A DNA stretch of 64,000 nucleotides from Ciona savignyi. Its lineage: Eukaryota; Chordata; Ascidiacea; Phlebobranchia; Cionidae. Below are positions 34,501 through 47,178 of this stretch, piece by piece; the first letter of the stretch is position 1; every line of letters begins with the position of its first letter. Under the pieces are notes generated by a model that saw only the letters and a list, made by a program, of their open reading frames with translations, was not told the DNA's origin and searched no databases. Both the position numbers and the translations under genes were made by a program. Where the stretch lies: the NCBI GenBank assembly GCA_000149265.1, contig CH003396.1, forward strand, positions 830,117 through 894,116, in the 5' to 3' direction.

Positions 34501-35651
34501 CAAGTTTGTTGATGACACAATCAGGCAAGTAAGTGAACAGTAGCCAAACTTCATTTAAATTCCAGAGCGAAGTAAACGACCGGTTAAGCGGCCACGCCTT
34601 CGAAGCTCGTATTTACGCCGAGGACCCGGATAACGACTTTATGCCAGGGGCTGGATTATTAACCCACCTTTCCGCCCCCAATGCAACCCCTAATCTTCGA
34701 GTCGAAACGGGGGTAAGACAGGGTGATGAGGTGTCGTCGTACTATGACCCTATGATCGCCAAATTGGTGGTGTGGGGTAAGGATAGAAGCACGGCACTAC
34801 GGGGACTGCTTAGGGGATTGGGGGAATACGCCATAGTTGGCCCCGACACGAATATTAAATTCCTGCAACGACTTTCCAAACATCCGAGCTTTAAACTCGG
34901 AGACGTTCACACTGGGTTCATCGACCAGCACAATGATGCATTGTTTCCTTACAAAGACGGTAAAATACGCCCCCATGTGGCCTGCCGAGCCGCTCTCGCA
35001 TATTTCCTCTCTTTACCACAACCTAGTGGTGGCGATCCGTTTGTCGATTGCTCCGATTTTCAAATTAACATTCCGAGCCCGACGTCCGTTGTTCTCAGCG
35101 TCGACGGTTGTGACATCACAGTGGTCGCGAACCCGTGTGAAAATGGTGATTACGTCATGACTGTCCATGGTGACGTCATAGAAGGAGACAATGAGATGCT
35201 GGTTTCTGGAACATTAGATCGCGACGCGTCCACTTCGAGCGTCTACCTGTCAACGAGCATTGATGACGTCATAATGAAAGAGAAAATAGTGATTGTCCCT
35301 GGAACAATGGGAGTAAGAAACGCGGAACCGGACACAATCCACCTCTACCCCACAAACGGGGACGAATCCGTGAAATTCACCCTCAAATTACCCCGTTACG
35401 TCACCCAGTCGGCAGGTGGCGCTGTATCATCAGGGGACCCTGTAGCGCCATCTGTCGGGAACATTATCAAAATTCTCGTCGAAAAGGGTGAGCAGGTCGC
35501 TCAAGGACAACCCCTAGTGGCCATGGAGGTTATGAAAATGGAACACGTGATCCGTGCGCCGCACGATGCCGCTGTGGAGTCGATTTTAGTCGACGTCAAC
35601 GAACACGTTGAGAAAAACACTTTGCTCGTTAAACTTGTGAAGAAAGAATAA
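28557..35651 (+). CDS. MCCC1: Methylcrotonoyl-CoA carboxylase subunit alpha, mitochondrial
   Basis: Biotin-carrying subunit that carboxylates biotin with ATP and bicarbonate for conversion of 3-methylcrotonyl-CoA to 3-methylglutaconyl-CoA in leucine breakdown. Seven exons in phase: 28557-28759, 30308-30443, 30803-30995, 31609-31847, 33431-33676, 34045-34137, 34566-35651; 731 aa, near the ~725 of vertebrate proteins. The Arg/Ser/Tyr-rich N-terminus fits a mitochondrial presequence. Biotin carboxylase domain from '[14 protein letters not shown]' (~49) through '[13 protein letters not shown]', the ATP-grasp loop 'RGGGGKGM' (~208) and '[16 protein letters not shown]'. A central BT-like linker follows, then a C-terminal biotinyl domain with Lys in 'VMKMEHVI' (~694). 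The last exon holds half the protein. Intron 4 carries a hAT MITE and repeats; exon 4 is bounded by splice-site-bearing minisatellites. An AATAAA overlaps the stop at 35647-35652, probably too close to be the polyA signal. Confidence 0.97.
28845..28959 (+). repeat. SINE, 5' part (interrupted by a hAT MITE)
   Basis: Contains box B-like 'gtgcaggtttgtaactggtt' and 'ccttgggcaaggcacttaac', and stops at 'cccagcgg', where the MITE begins. Continues at 29421. Confidence 0.85.
28960..29420. mobile_element. hAT-type MITE nested in a SINE (461 bp)
   Basis: Perfect 16 bp terminal inverted repeats: 'caatgttccctctaag' at 28960-28975 and its reverse complement at 29405-29420. Flanking 8-mers CCCAGCGG and CTCAGTGG (6 of 8 match) fit an aged hAT target duplication, and both match the interrupted SINE sequence. 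No transposase. Confidence 0.9.
29421..29600 (+). repeat. SINE, 3' part (after the hAT MITE)
   Basis: Continues the copy from 28845-28959: 'atgggttctaccaaat', 'atacaacacactgcaacag', 'gtgttaacccccttgg', and a TATCC-like tail near 29590. Confidence 0.85.
30520..30665 (+). repeat. Partial SINE in MCCC1 intron 2
   Basis: 'gtaggtttgaaactggtcgc' and 'gggcaaggcacttcacggac' then 'agaacccattaa'; the 3' half is lost. Confidence 0.7.
31405..31608 (+). repeat. Minisatellite with acceptor-like units before MCCC1 exon 4
   Basis: Pyrimidine-rich units of roughly 33 bp, each ending in a 'c(c)aggtt(t)a'-like block, near 31411, 31441, 31475, 31513, 31545 and 31575, the last being the true acceptor 'caccccag/gttacc' at 31607-31608. 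The array thus supplies the polypyrimidine tract and several decoy AG sites. Confidence 0.75.
31846..32250 (+). repeat. ~90 bp tandem repeat with donor-like units after MCCC1 exon 4
   Basis: Four units and a partial fifth, containing 'acaacattttggtctta', 'ttaattactgaacccacac' and 'agaattatggccaaca'. Each unit opens with an 'aggtaattggaac'-like sequence (31930, 32024, 32114, 32208) that copies the real exon-4 donor 'aggtgattggaac' at 31846. Confidence 0.85.
32469..33098. mobile_element. hAT-type MITE with perfect target duplication (630 bp)
   Basis: Terminal inverted repeats 'cagtgtttctcaaact' and, on the opposite strand, 'cagtggttctcaaact', a widespread hAT signature. Flanked by a perfect 8 bp duplication GGTTATTG (32461-32468 and 33099-33106). 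Subterminal 'gtgtgccgc' blocks at both ends. No transposase ORF. In MCCC1 intron 4. Confidence 0.93.
33175..33305 (+). repeat. Partial SINE in MCCC1 intron 4
   Basis: 'ggcacactgcaatcg', 'ggtaatttgacg' and 'ttgcattttcccattcaca' preserve the 3' half of the SINE. Confidence 0.6.
34395..34510 (-). repeat. tRNA-Ser-like SINE fragment in MCCC1 intron 6
   Basis: 'agtttcaaccccgtaatggg' (box B side) followed by 'gatatatgtatcggtggc', in the order of 50335-50455. Confidence 0.5.
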
Positions 35652-36946
35652 ATATTATGACATCACACAAACAGTTCCACGTAAAGCTAAAAACAATTGC
35701 ATAATTCTTTTAAGACAATCGGAATATATTTCACAATACACAAGTGCAATTTGTTTCCCCAAAATCTACCTTTGTGCGTTTCAAGAGTTCCATGTATTTT
35801 CGTAGAATTATGTTTGCCTTAATACTGTGTGGTAGAGGTATCGGTACTTGAGCCATTGACCTGGCTTAATAATCTCCCCTATTACATTTAATATGGCTCC
35901 ATTCATTCACCCATGTAATATACACCAATGGTGCCGTGTGTCCCAGCATGTAGGTGCGTTATCATCATGCGAAATACATTTCATACGGAATGTTGTCTGA
36001 CAAGGCAATTATATGAATCCTGTGTAACAATATAGTGTTGTATATTGAGAAGCGTATTATCATGATCTCCGTCAGTTAGATCTGCTTTCATTAAGCGAGA
36101 TCGAAAGCAAGCAGCTTTAAGCGTAGCGATCGTGAAATCTTCCATTTATATAATCAATACCAGGCACGCCTACATTATGATGTAAGCGGGTTTCCAATTA
36201 GGGGATCTCCCAGACACACCGACATAGCTGTTTATAAATGGACTGACCACAAGGGTCTTTGACGCTAAGGTCAGATTTTGTTAATCGAGGATTTAAGCCA
36301 AGCAAGCGACTATAGAATATATCATTTTGTGTAATTAGTGGGGTTTGACCTTGAATACCGGAATAAAGTTGATTTAGTCAATTTCAAAACTTGATTTATT
36401 TAAAGGGTCATTATGCAAGGCGAACAAGACCTGCATTAAGGGGATTAACCGATTCCACTAAATCTGAAGAAACGTCTTAATCATATGCAACACATTGCAA
36501 TATCTTCGGTAACCCGACGGAATGGCGCGATTATTTATAGAAAGTTCTAGTGCGTGTTTTCATCGTGGATACAAGTAAACTAAACTTTAAATTCCTTTGA
36601 ACACAAATCAATCATCTCAAGAAAAACGTTTATTTCAATGTAATGCACAGAAAGTACGTGACTTAAATAAAAAAAACATGGCGAAGCTTTCTGCAGAATT
36701 CCGTTGATTTTGTGTATTTTATCGCTGGTTTTCCTTTAATTTTTCGTATTACTCTGAATAAGTAATTTTCAATAAAAATGTTTTTTTGTTGTTTTTGCTC
36801 GTGGTGTGTAATTTGAAGCAGCATCTATTTTGGCTAGGCTACCGTGTGGTGATAACAGCCACTAACAATCGAACTTTACAATTTGATTGTTCACATTATC
36901 ACATCTATGACATCATAATCTGTTTGTTCGCAAAACATTTTTCAAG
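35652..36946. other. Tail-to-tail spacer between MCCC1 and the SLC16-like gene
   Basis: Holds the 3' UTRs of both genes. A plus-strand AATAAA lies near 36363. A minus-strand AATAAA (36629-36634) is about 310 bases past the transporter stop. A partial plus-strand SINE lies at about 36420-36575. Confidence 0.55.
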
Positions 36947-39900
36947 CTATCGGGTTCCTGATTCGTTTATATCAGTCACATGACCGTTCCCGTTTACTTC
37001 GTTTTCAATCTCGTCCAGCTCCTTCAAATCTTTTTCGACGTCCCCGTGAAATTTTGACTTTGAGCTCTGTAGCGCCGCTTGGTGTTGTGCTAATTTGCGC
37101 AGAGCGTTCGGTTTTACGATTGACGGCGCCGGGCGCACTTTGGGCTCCACGGGCGCATCTGGCTCCACCTCGGCCGGCTTGAAGTAGCGAAGTGACAGTG
37201 GAATCGCAAACATCACAAGCGCACACAGCGTGAATAGCCCCCCTCCCATGTAAAACGACGTGGCGTATGACTTGGTGGCGTCGTATATACCTCCGGCAGC
37301 TACAGGACCAATAACCATACCTGTCAACAACAAAAAGGATTAATCAGAATTACCGGTATTGTACCAAAAAATGTGGCTTAAACAACATTTATCCAGGTAA
37401 AACTACGAGCTTTAAACCTTTTACATAAGACTTACGTAAGCGAACATACGATTACTATAATTCGAAAACGACCTTAGATAGAAAGGGAGTCCTTATCCAC
37501 ATTAGTAGGAAAACAGAAGGGAAAGATCGTAATAGCTCATGCTTACTGTTAGGTTACCATAGAAAATGAAGTATCCGTATTTTGAATACGATACGACGGT
37601 GGGACCCCAGCAAATGTGAACGATTACGAAAAAATCAAAATTAAATTTATTAAAAAGGTCGTATGTTTCTAAAACCATATGCGTAAAAAAAAACAAAAAA
37701 TAGCTGCCTAGACGGTAGCCTTTTATTAGTGTGGCTTTGACCTAGATATACGTTTTTTAAGTGTTCTTTTTTCTTAGTGTTGCGTTTTTTAAGTGTTCGC
37801 AGACAGAATGCCATTGTTACCGACACTTTTTTCCAGCATTGCCTCTGCACCACGATGGGGATTCCCCCCACTACCCACGATGGGAATTTCCCCATTTACC
37901 TATGATGGGAATTCCCCCTTCTACCTACGGTGGGATTTCCCCCTTCTACTTATGATGGGAATTCCCCCTCTACCTACAATGGGAATTCCCTTTCCATCCA
38001 AAATAGGCACTTACCCAGAGCCAGCATAACGTTGATGTAGCCCCATATATGGCGACCCTTGTCGTTTCCAAACAATTGCATTGTCGTCACATACATCAGT
38101 GAATTGAGGATTCCAGAATTAACACCAGCAGCTGAATGAATGAATGATAGGGAGGTTACATGGATGTTCTTAACTGCATCAGTTAAGTTTCTAAAATTGT
38201 TCCAAAAAAAGAATTTCTCTGAAATATACTTAATAAGCGTGCAAAGAATATTTTTTATACTTGATTTAGAAAATATAATATTAGGATAGGATATTGATGT
38301 TTATCCCCATGAGTGGAAAAGCCAAGGGAAGTGCGTTAACACACAGGTAATACCTCGCGGCCATCGTCATGTTACTGCAGTGTTATGTGTATGATTTACA
38401 CGTTTTTTTTTTCAACTTGGTAGAACCCATTAATCCGCCGGGTTTAGGCAATGTTTTAGCTAAAAGGCGACGTACTAACCCACCAAGCTAATCAGTCTGT
38501 CTAATATTTCACAGAAATGTTAGATAGTTAAAAATAATACGTTAATTTTAACAATAAGTTAATTTTAACAAAGACATCAAAAATAGCTTTATCTACTAGT
38601 CAGTAGTTACCGCATTAACATCAGAAAATTTTAAATAATTTGTGTCGAGTTCAAAAAATATTTTCCAAATTTTCCCTTTAAAATTATTAACAATGAACAA
38701 AAACAAAACTCACCGATCGCATATGCGTACATAACCCCAAGGGACTTTCCTTGAGGAGCGAGCATCGTAGCGACCCCCACGAAAGCTGCGCTTCCTCCGT
38801 AAACATAAGCGAGACTGAACTTGATCTTCCCAGCAGTGAGAGCGCAGAGCAACCTCCCCCCAAACTCAGCGACCCCGTACGCGGTCAGCACCCATGCTGC
38901 AGCCCCGCCGGGAATACCGATCGTACCCATGTAGTCAATCTGGTGGGTAAAAAATGTTTTATTTTTCCAAAAAATTTTCAAAAAAACATTTTTGCAAGTT
39001 TTTAAGTACGTTTCCGTGCTCAAAAATATTGGGGGTTAAATAGGCACATACTTTAAATTCAAAGAACCAGCGACACTAAACAATGGATAAAGAAAAACTA
39101 TACAATAAAAGTATGGAACTAACATTAAATATTCTCAACTCAAAAGCTAACAGTAACCTCGGCCCTAAAAGTGCAATCAATGCTGTAATTTTTATTTTAG
39201 TGTAAAGTTTCTTTTTCTTTCCTTTTAGTTTTTAGGTTTTGTTAGTTAAAAAAGTTAATAAAATAAGAACAATTAAAAAAGCAAAAACTGTAAAACCCAA
39301 AACTATATTTTTTGTTTCATGCATTTTAGATCCTGTATAAATACGCTATTAAATAGGAACATTTAAATTCAAATCAAGGAAATCAGAAAAATATGGCAAA
39401 ACATCAGTCATTATAGCATCATGTGTCATGGTTAAACAAAACGTAATGGAAATCAAACAAACAGGAACGCAATATCAATATTGGTTTTAATGAAATTCAA
39501 AATTGGTAAAATGACTTTGTATTTGGTCAAGTGCTCAAACTAAATGTTCAAATAAAAAGGTTATTCAGGGGTGAACGTTATTTGTTTAGTTTTTCTGGAT
39601 TTTTTGATTGATAAAATGTTTGGACTTTGAACTGTGTACATGTAAGAGTGTACTTCACAAGCTGTTTAAACAATATTTCTTGGGAATTTTTTTTAGTTCT
39701 GGCTCCTTCATGTAGTGATAAGAAATTAAGTGATTATTAATAATAAAAGAAAAAGAAAAATCTGTTGAAAAATTAACAAAACACCAATATAAATTTAAAT
39801 GACATAACCCATGTAAAAACAGAACATTATCATTAAACTTTTATTATGTATAATGTCCACATCTGTTCTAATAAAATGTTATATGGTGTGTATTTATTGA

Positions 39901-42900
39901 CGTGTTTTACCTATTGTAGTTTTGCCAAATTTTTCTGCTGGCTTTTTAATTATATATCGATAATTACCCATTAACCGTCTTTTATGTAACAAAAAAGTGA
40001 AAAATTAACTAAAATTGTTGATGTGGCTGGATAGGATAGCATATTCATAATAGATATTCATGTTGCCCGAGAATACAACCAAATAGCTAGCGACCAGTTT
40101 TATACCTGCAATCCTTTGGCTGGAAGGCGACACACTAAACCACCAGACTAACCTGTCGGACCAGACTGTTAAACCTAGTTTAAAACAAAACTAACCAAGA
40201 AAATAAATGGAAAGAGAAACGAGACGCTCCAAAACAGTGTACCCAGCATCCACAAAATGAATGCGGGATTGTTGCAAAACGAGCAATCCCACACACTTTT
40301 GTCCATCACGTTTTTCTTGATCTCTTGAGCAGCCAAACTAATGCGACTCTCAGTGTGCATGTGTTGGATGGATTCGGTGACTGCTTCTATGTCAACTGGG
40401 GTAAAAGGAGTTTAATTATGACCTAAATGTAGTTTATTAGTAAGGGAAAAAAACAGACTACAACATTTAAAACTAGTCCATATAAAAATGGACATGTCCA
40501 TATAAAAATGGACATGGGCAATTGTCAGATCACATTATGCACTGTCCTGGTGATGGAGCTATTGTAGTGTGGTATATGTTGGAGATATTATTTTAAACCA
40601 TAACACCACTGGGTTCAAGCAATGTCCACTTAGTACTTTACCAATCACACAGGCAACAAGAGAGCAAAGTATGATAAAAAAAACGGTCACTTTGAATGTT
40701 ATTAATAAAACTGCAGGAAAAAAAGCAAAGAAAATGTAAATTACCAACCTTTCGAAAGTGACCCAACTTTTCGGTGAAGCAATGCTTCGGAAGTCACATC
40801 TTTTCCTTGCTTCAGTGCCTTCTTGATCCTTGTTTGAATTTTTTGTTCTTCCGTCTTTACAGGTCTGAAGGTTGCAACACAGGCAAGGCCGATAACTAAT
40901 ATCAAACCCGCCAAAATCTTCAAAGTATGTCGCCACCCAATCGAACCCACCAGATGGTCAGTCAGTGGATTGATGAGTAAGGTACCTGTGGAATGGACTG
41001 CGTTTAAATTTTGATGTTTCAGAAATTTTTAACATTAAACTTGGGTTCATAGTTTGTGCTTCAAATTGAGATTATACTTTATAACACACTGCAATGACTC
41101 CGGAAACACAACTGTGTGCATGAGGTAACATGATATAGACAATTTGATTGGTGTGTTGGCTTTTAGCCGAAAGGTTGTTTGATCGAAACTAGTTGGTGGC
41201 TTTTTATTTACATCATCATGCAAGGCACTTTGTGATCATCCTTGGATTTAGTAGATTAATAGGTTAAAAAGAAATATCTAAAGCATACACAAAACAATGT
41301 AATGGCTTCAGTAACCTGATGGTGCAAACTTTAGATAAATGCTTATGTTGAAGATAATTAGATGAATGCTTTTGTTAAAAATTTAAAAGTAAAATTTGAA
41401 ATGAGATGAATGTTAAATTTAAAAAAGGAACTGATGTTTCGGAACTTACCAAATGAGACTCCAGCTGAAGCCAAGCAAGTTGCCAGAGCTTGATGCTTGT
41501 TCGGGAAGTATTGTCCAGTGAGATTCATCGCGGTGTTGTAGACAAAGTTTGCAAATATCCCCAACATTGCACTAAAGAAGATAAATGTTGTTTGTTTCTA
41601 TGCTTTGTTGTTTCTTTTTAGGATCAGGTTACAGTTCGGGTTAATTCTGGGGTTCAGATAAATGTTAGTTTCCCTAATTTTATTTTGCATTTTCCTTCCT
41701 CCCCCCCTCCCCTTTAGTGTTGCTGGATTTTATTTTTAATTTAATGTGCCATTGAGTTGATTAAGTGGTCATTACTGCACAGTGCAATAGGTCCCAAACA
41801 CCTTGGCTTTATAAAGAAAAATGTTGAGGAAATAAACCAGCTTGTTGTTTAGCTTAATCGTAGAGCCTACAACACACTGCAATAGCTGCAGTAACTCTAT
41901 TATGTGACAATTTCCTGTGTGATAAAGCACTTGTTGTGATGTGCATGGGAAAATACATACTGGTATTCTATTTAATGACTAAAAGTTGTCGTTTTCTGTC
42001 TTTTCCTGTGATTTGTGTCATTTGCTGTTATTTAATACTAGGACAAAAATTAAATAATTTTGCTATTCCACTTTAGATATCACATTAAAATCACCTGTAT
42101 GTAAGAAACATTAGATGAAGAACTGGGATGAATGATGTTAGAAAGACACTAATCGAAGCCCCAATTACTCCAACAAATGCAACTTTTCGAGCCCCATACA
42201 CAGTGAATAGGGGGGTGCTGAGGGGGCAGGTTCCGACAGTGAAACTAAACGCGAGGGACCCAATCCATCCTGGTAAAATATATCGAGTTGAAATAAACGA
42301 ATGTGTACAATATCATAAAGGATAGGATAGGATATTCATGTTTACTCTGTGAATGGGAAAACCAAGGGGGTTAACACACGGGCAATCGTCAGATCACCTC
42401 GCGCCCACCGTCGGGTTACTGGAGCTATTGCAGTGTGTTTTATATGATAGACACATTACTTTAATTTGGTAGAACTTATTAATCTGCTGAGTTCAGGCAA
42501 TGTTCGTAAATTACCTTGCCCAAGGACACAACCGACTAGCTAGCGACCAGTTTCGCAACTGCAACCTTCGATAATAGGATATTTCTGTTAATGAGAAGAT
42601 GCAAGGGTGTTATCACATAGGCAATCATCAGATTACCTTGCACCATTGAAGTAGTGGAGGTATTGCAATGTGTATATGTCTAATTAGTTCTTTTACTTTT
42701 ATTAAAACCATTTAATCCACTTAGTTTAGACAATAACCGCTAATTGTCTTGCTTAAGAACACAATTGATCGGCAACAAACAGGCTTCAATAATACTATTA
42801 GACAAAAGTTAATTATTCTTTACAATAAAGTGGGCAGATGGTTGATGTTGTATGCAAAATATATATCTGCAAAATGCATCTTTTTTGAATAATTCATTTG

Positions 42901-44972
42901 ATTTTAATTAGGAATGTATATTGTTGAGCTCAAATGCTAGTTTGGTTTGTTTGTTACTAGTGTTTTGTAAACTATCTATGAAAATAGACAGATTTACAGC
43001 GGAAAGCAACTTCATTATTTACACTAAGTAAACGTCCCAATTGTTCTTTTATTACCGTGTTGTCCAACGTAAATAAGTTGCAATTATTTCAGTCGGCAGA
43101 TGGCGTTATTGATTTGCATCGGTTACGAGAAAAGCGCGTGCGGTTTGCCTATTCGTTTCGCACACAAATTAAAAAACGTTGCGATTGACGATTGAAAAGG
43201 AACTAAAATCATCCACAAAGCCCATTGTTGTATAACCATTACGTCATAGACACTTGATGCTTATTGTTTGAATTGTTCGTAACACAGATCATTTATCCAA
43301 ATTGTGTCGACCATAAGACATATTATGACGTCATATTGAGCGATTGTAACCGCAGTTAGGCGTAGGGGTCGAATGGACTTTGACATGTGACCGAGTCGTG
43401 TGAAATTCCAGTACGTATTTTAGGTGGAAACGTGCCGAACGCGTGATCACTGTATGGAAGGCGCGTGCTTTCACTGTCTGGAAACGTTTAAATGTGTTGG
43501 CTTTCTTCTCCTTATCACTACACAGCTTTTATAAGGACTAAATTACAATAACAACCAAGACTTGGCCAGAAACCCGGTAATGCCGCCACAGCGCCGAACG
43601 CGTATATGTGCTTTGATCGAAACTTCATTTTTAACGATTCGGTATAAATTCCTATATCCACGCTGGTATTGACGTAACAATCGATATTGTTTCAAATAAT
43701 CGATCCCGTTTTAGTTGGGGATTATAGAAAAAGGTCGAATTTATGCCACGAATATTTGAATCTTTTGTGCGTCTTGCATACCGTTGGTCCACTTAATTCA
43801 ATTCGCCATGTGTTCTTGCTAAGATTTGTACTAGCGCCGGTGGCTCGGATGTACAGGATTGGTTATTCGTGTAAATAAAACTAGTATAAACATACCGAAT
43901 TCTAGCAATAACAGTCTAGCTAGTGCCGGCAGTGTGTCGATGTTGTGCACACGGCACGAAGCTTTTATAACAAACATGTTTTGAAGGAAATAAAACTATA
44001 TTGACTCGACAATTGAGAGTATAAACTGGGATATTAAATTGTAACAAGCGCGCCTGTAAAAGCCCATTGCAATTTGCTGTGTGCGCAATTCGCTAATTCC
44101 CTTCAGCTCTAAACAAATTTGGAACTGCAAACAGCTGTTTTGCATGTACCTCCTATAGAGAAAGACATTTCGGTAAAATCGATAATACTTTTGGCCTTGA
44201 CTGTACTTCGCCGAAGTCCAGTACATAACTGCAACGAGGCACTAAAGCCGTCATTCATTTGTATAGCTTAACCCATCGTTAAGCAGTCGTTAGCACATTT
44301 TGTGTAACGGAGGCCTTACACCATATGTACGGAGCCTGTATAACTTGTAAAAAAGTCGTTTAAAATCGAGCATCTAGTAGTTAAACACACAAACCGATAC
44401 ACATGGCGCAATTTTCACGCCGAACTTCATTTGATTACCGATAAGTGGGTTTATGACGGGGTGAAACAATGATAGTTTATGACGTCACAAACCTGCTTCC
44501 ATCTTTGTCGCGTTGAATTCCTCTGTTAGTGACGACACAATGTTACCAAAACTTGCAAGCACACCTGCGATCGGTATCATAACTATCCACGACGCAACGA
44601 CAACCACCCATCCCCATTTCTGCGGCCGGTCGGTCGTATCCCTGATGACGTCATATGTGTTACGTCATCAACATGTGACACTACGCCGCTAACCTACCTC
44701 CGATCCTCTTCAGTGACGTGTTGGGGCGATCTGGTGGGGTCATTCTCCATCACAATGTCGAGCGACCCGAACCCCAACGTCATCCGTGACGCAGTCGGCG
44801 AGGACATGACGTCATCAAACAGCAATCCGTTGCTGAACGTCACACTCGGACTAATGGCTCCGATGTTTCTCATTTCTTGTGCCTCGCTGACCTCATTTTG
44901 TGACGTCATCATTACGACATCATCGTCCACGTGATCTTGGTTTTCAGATACAAGCTGAAACTGTTCAACCAT
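36947..44972 (-). CDS. Monocarboxylate-transporter-like MFS protein (SLC16 family)
   Basis: Nine exons, all in phase: 44698-44972, 44493-44641, 42095-42269, 41450-41571, 40749-40985, 40196-40395, 38714-38939, 38015-38131, 36947-37320; 624 aa. SLC16 proteins are 12-helix plasma-membrane carriers for lactate, pyruvate and related acids or aromatic amino acids. An acidic ~95-residue cytosolic N-terminus precedes TM1 ('KWGWVVVVASWIVMIPIAG', a variant of the family's [DE]G[GS]WGW start). Further helices follow, with 'GWIGSLAFSFTVG', 'GWRHTLKILAGL' then 'FRP' at the end of TM6, a long basic loop (~300-370), 'AEFGGRLLCALTAGK', and TM11-12 'GPVAAGGIYDATKSYATSFY'. A Pro- and Lys-rich tail of ~70 residues ends 'NESGTR'. 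The substrate cannot be told from sequence. Introns carry many SINEs. An AG at 44992-44994 could be a 5' UTR or trans-splice acceptor. Confidence 0.95.
37850..37995. repeat. 25 bp minisatellite in transporter intron 8
   Basis: Six units of a 'gatgggaattcccccttctac'-like sequence, starting near 37853 and ending about 20 bases before exon 8's donor at 38014. Confidence 0.85.
38283..38505 (-). repeat. SINE in transporter intron 7
   Basis: Begins with the GGATA tail ('aggataggatattgatg'), then 'gcgttaacacacaggtaat', 'agaacccattaatccgccgg' and the head side 'aaaaggcgacgtactaacc'. Confidence 0.85.
39030..40020. other. AT-rich stretch of transporter intron 6, nothing recognised
   Basis: Highly A/T-biased, without repeat structure or exon-like reading frames that I can support. 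Confidence 0.4.
40025..40170 (-). repeat. SINE with internal deletion in transporter intron 6
   Basis: The tail 'ggataggatagcatattc' joins directly to 'aatagctagcgaccagtttt' and the head side 'aaccaccagactaacctgtc'. Confidence 0.75.
41075..41340 (+). repeat. Two partial SINEs in transporter intron 4
   Basis: 'ataacacactgcaatgactcc' near 41080, then a second copy from 'agccgaaaggttgtttgatc' (41166) to 'cagtaacctgatggtgc' (41310). Confidence 0.6.
41850..41965 (+). repeat. Partial SINE in transporter intron 3
   Basis: 'cctacaacacactgcaatag' and 'tgtgataaagcacttgttg' keep the 3' part of the SINE body. Confidence 0.55.
42318..42573 (-). repeat. Near-complete SINE in transporter intron 2
   Basis: 'aaggataggataggatattc' tail, 'ggttaacacacgggcaatcg', 'caccgtcgggttactggagc', and 'aaccgactagctagcgacca'. 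Confidence 0.9.
42574..42785 (-). repeat. Second SINE, head-to-tail with the previous one
   Basis: More decayed copy in the same orientation: 'ataggatatttctgttaatg', 'ggtgttatcacataggcaat', 'cttgcttaagaacacaattg'. Confidence 0.75.
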
Positions 44973-46200
44973 TTCTGACAGTTTTGTATTTCTAGTAAAT
45001 ATATACGACAATCTGAAATACAACGGGGCTTATTATATGCTACAATCTCATTATGTCGTACACACATGTTCACTGACATCATAAACGACTTTAACACGTC
45101 ACAGCCGCTGAATATAACAGTTCAGCTGGTACAGCTGCAATCCGGATTACGGTGGTTAATTTCCTGTTTATATCTCCACAAAAACGCTAGTTTGTTATCA
45201 TTGTGAACGCACCAGCCTTTGTGTCAGAACAACTTTTATGATTACACAATGATGACTGTTTACGTGTTCAGCATAATAAACTTACTGATGAAGACGAATT
45301 TCATCTGCTTCGCCGCGATTAGTAGGGCGGAGTTAATTACTGCAGCAATCTGTCGTCCATCTGTACGAGCTAATACATTTTACATGACTGCTATTGTTCA
45401 ATACTTGATTTATGCGTTCTGACAACGCCTGTTTTCATTAAGACACCATTTTGAATTGACCTTATAAAAACCCTCCGTAAGCTAGAATCAATTTTTTTAA
45501 CACACCACCTCCACAATAACCTTCCTACAAACAACAGTTGAATTTTCGCAGAACCGTAATAAAAACGTTATACGTTACACTTGTTGGTCTGTTGGCTTTG
45601 TAATTAATAAGTTAAAGAAAAACTAAAATGAGACTAGCGTTAAAGTTAATTTCGAGATTACTGTTGAAGGCGGGATAAAAAATATTTTTGAAACTTTAAC
45701 AAGCACTTTCCCTCCTTCTATCTTTCTATTTCTAGTACTATCTATTTCTTTAAAACACATAGAATATTTCGTATATCGGATTCCGCTGTTTGCATTTTCG
45801 TGACCTTGTTCCTTTGTCTGTTGATTTTGTACTTAAACCGTGTTTATGAACAACTTTCTCTCCTTTTATAGTTGCTTCTAGCGCTCCTATTCCATCTATA
45901 CCCTCGTCGCACATGTCTCTTTGTTGTGATCAATTTCCTTCATGAGCTCAACATAGCGGATCAGCTGACGAGAACACCGGGGAACCAGGATAATAAAGAA
46001 ACAAAGAAAATAAGAGGAGTGGAAAAAACCTTTCTCAATTATTCAGCAGATTGTTGCGTAACAATGCCGGTTCTTGCTAGAAAGATATTGCGAAACAGTA
46101 TTTCGTAACAATGGTTTAACTAGATGTAACTTAACTTGAGATTAGCAAATCGCCTATTTACTAAGTCGCGTTGTTCATTGGTTTATGACGTCATGGTAAC
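44973..46200 (-). promoter_or_regulatory. Upstream region of the SLC16-like gene
   Basis: Lies directly 5' of the transporter ATG on the minus strand, so it should hold its promoter. One TGACGTCA octamer lies at 46186-46193, with further copies inside exon 1 and intron 1. No TATA box or Inr could be assigned. Confidence 0.3.
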
Positions 46201-47178
46201 AAACGCGCCCATCTAACATAATATTAAACAAGATAATAATAATATCGCGAAAGCTTCGTCATATTCTAGAACTCCATGGACCGAACACAAAATTTCCCAG
46301 TTCGATATTTGAGAAGACAGCGGTAGGCGTTCGAATTCTGATGCAACTATTACATCATTCCCGCCTAAAACCGGTATTCTGCTAATCCATATGTTTCTTG
46401 CTGTTCTATGATTTCCACCAGTTAGGCTAAAATAAGCTTGGGCAGTTTTAGTAACTGCTGATTGAATTTGTAATTTCTATATTACACTTATTGACAACTT
46501 GCTGAAACATGTTGTTGGTTGACATATTTCCTTTGCTCAGGCAACGGCGTGTGAACTAGTTTATTTACATGGTTGGAACGTTTTATTTCAACTTCACTCC
46601 CTTTTCTCATAGAACTTTGGAATAACAAGAATTATGACACCATAAAAACAATCAAGCGAGCTCATAAACACTTATTATCTCACCTCCCAACGTAACCGCC
46701 ACCACTATTCATAACATACACCGCGTTTTCCTTTGTTTTGCATTATTACGTCATAGTGGTGTTGACACGTGGTAATCCCAGAGGGCCACTCATTGCGTCA
46801 CAATACCTGGTTCATTCTCACAATGGCTTGTATGAGCGGACTGGTCGTAGGAAACCAAACGTTAATTTAGAACGAATTAAATAAAGTGCTAAAGCAGGAC
46901 TGAAATTCGCTTCTCACACTACATTGGTCGAATCCTACACGACCCAGGACACCTCGCTTCTTACACCTGACCATTAAATCGAGTAGAGTCGTGTTTTTGT
47001 TCAATGCCAGCCGTGGTTTGATTGTTTTTTCACGAAAATCGAATCTGTGTGTGAAATCTACAGCTGCCCGTGCGGTGTCGATATTAAACCATATATTTTT
47101 AAAATCTATGCATGTTTTTTAAGTATTATAGTAAAAAATAGCTTATTTTTTTATTCGATAAAATAATTTAAGTTTTCT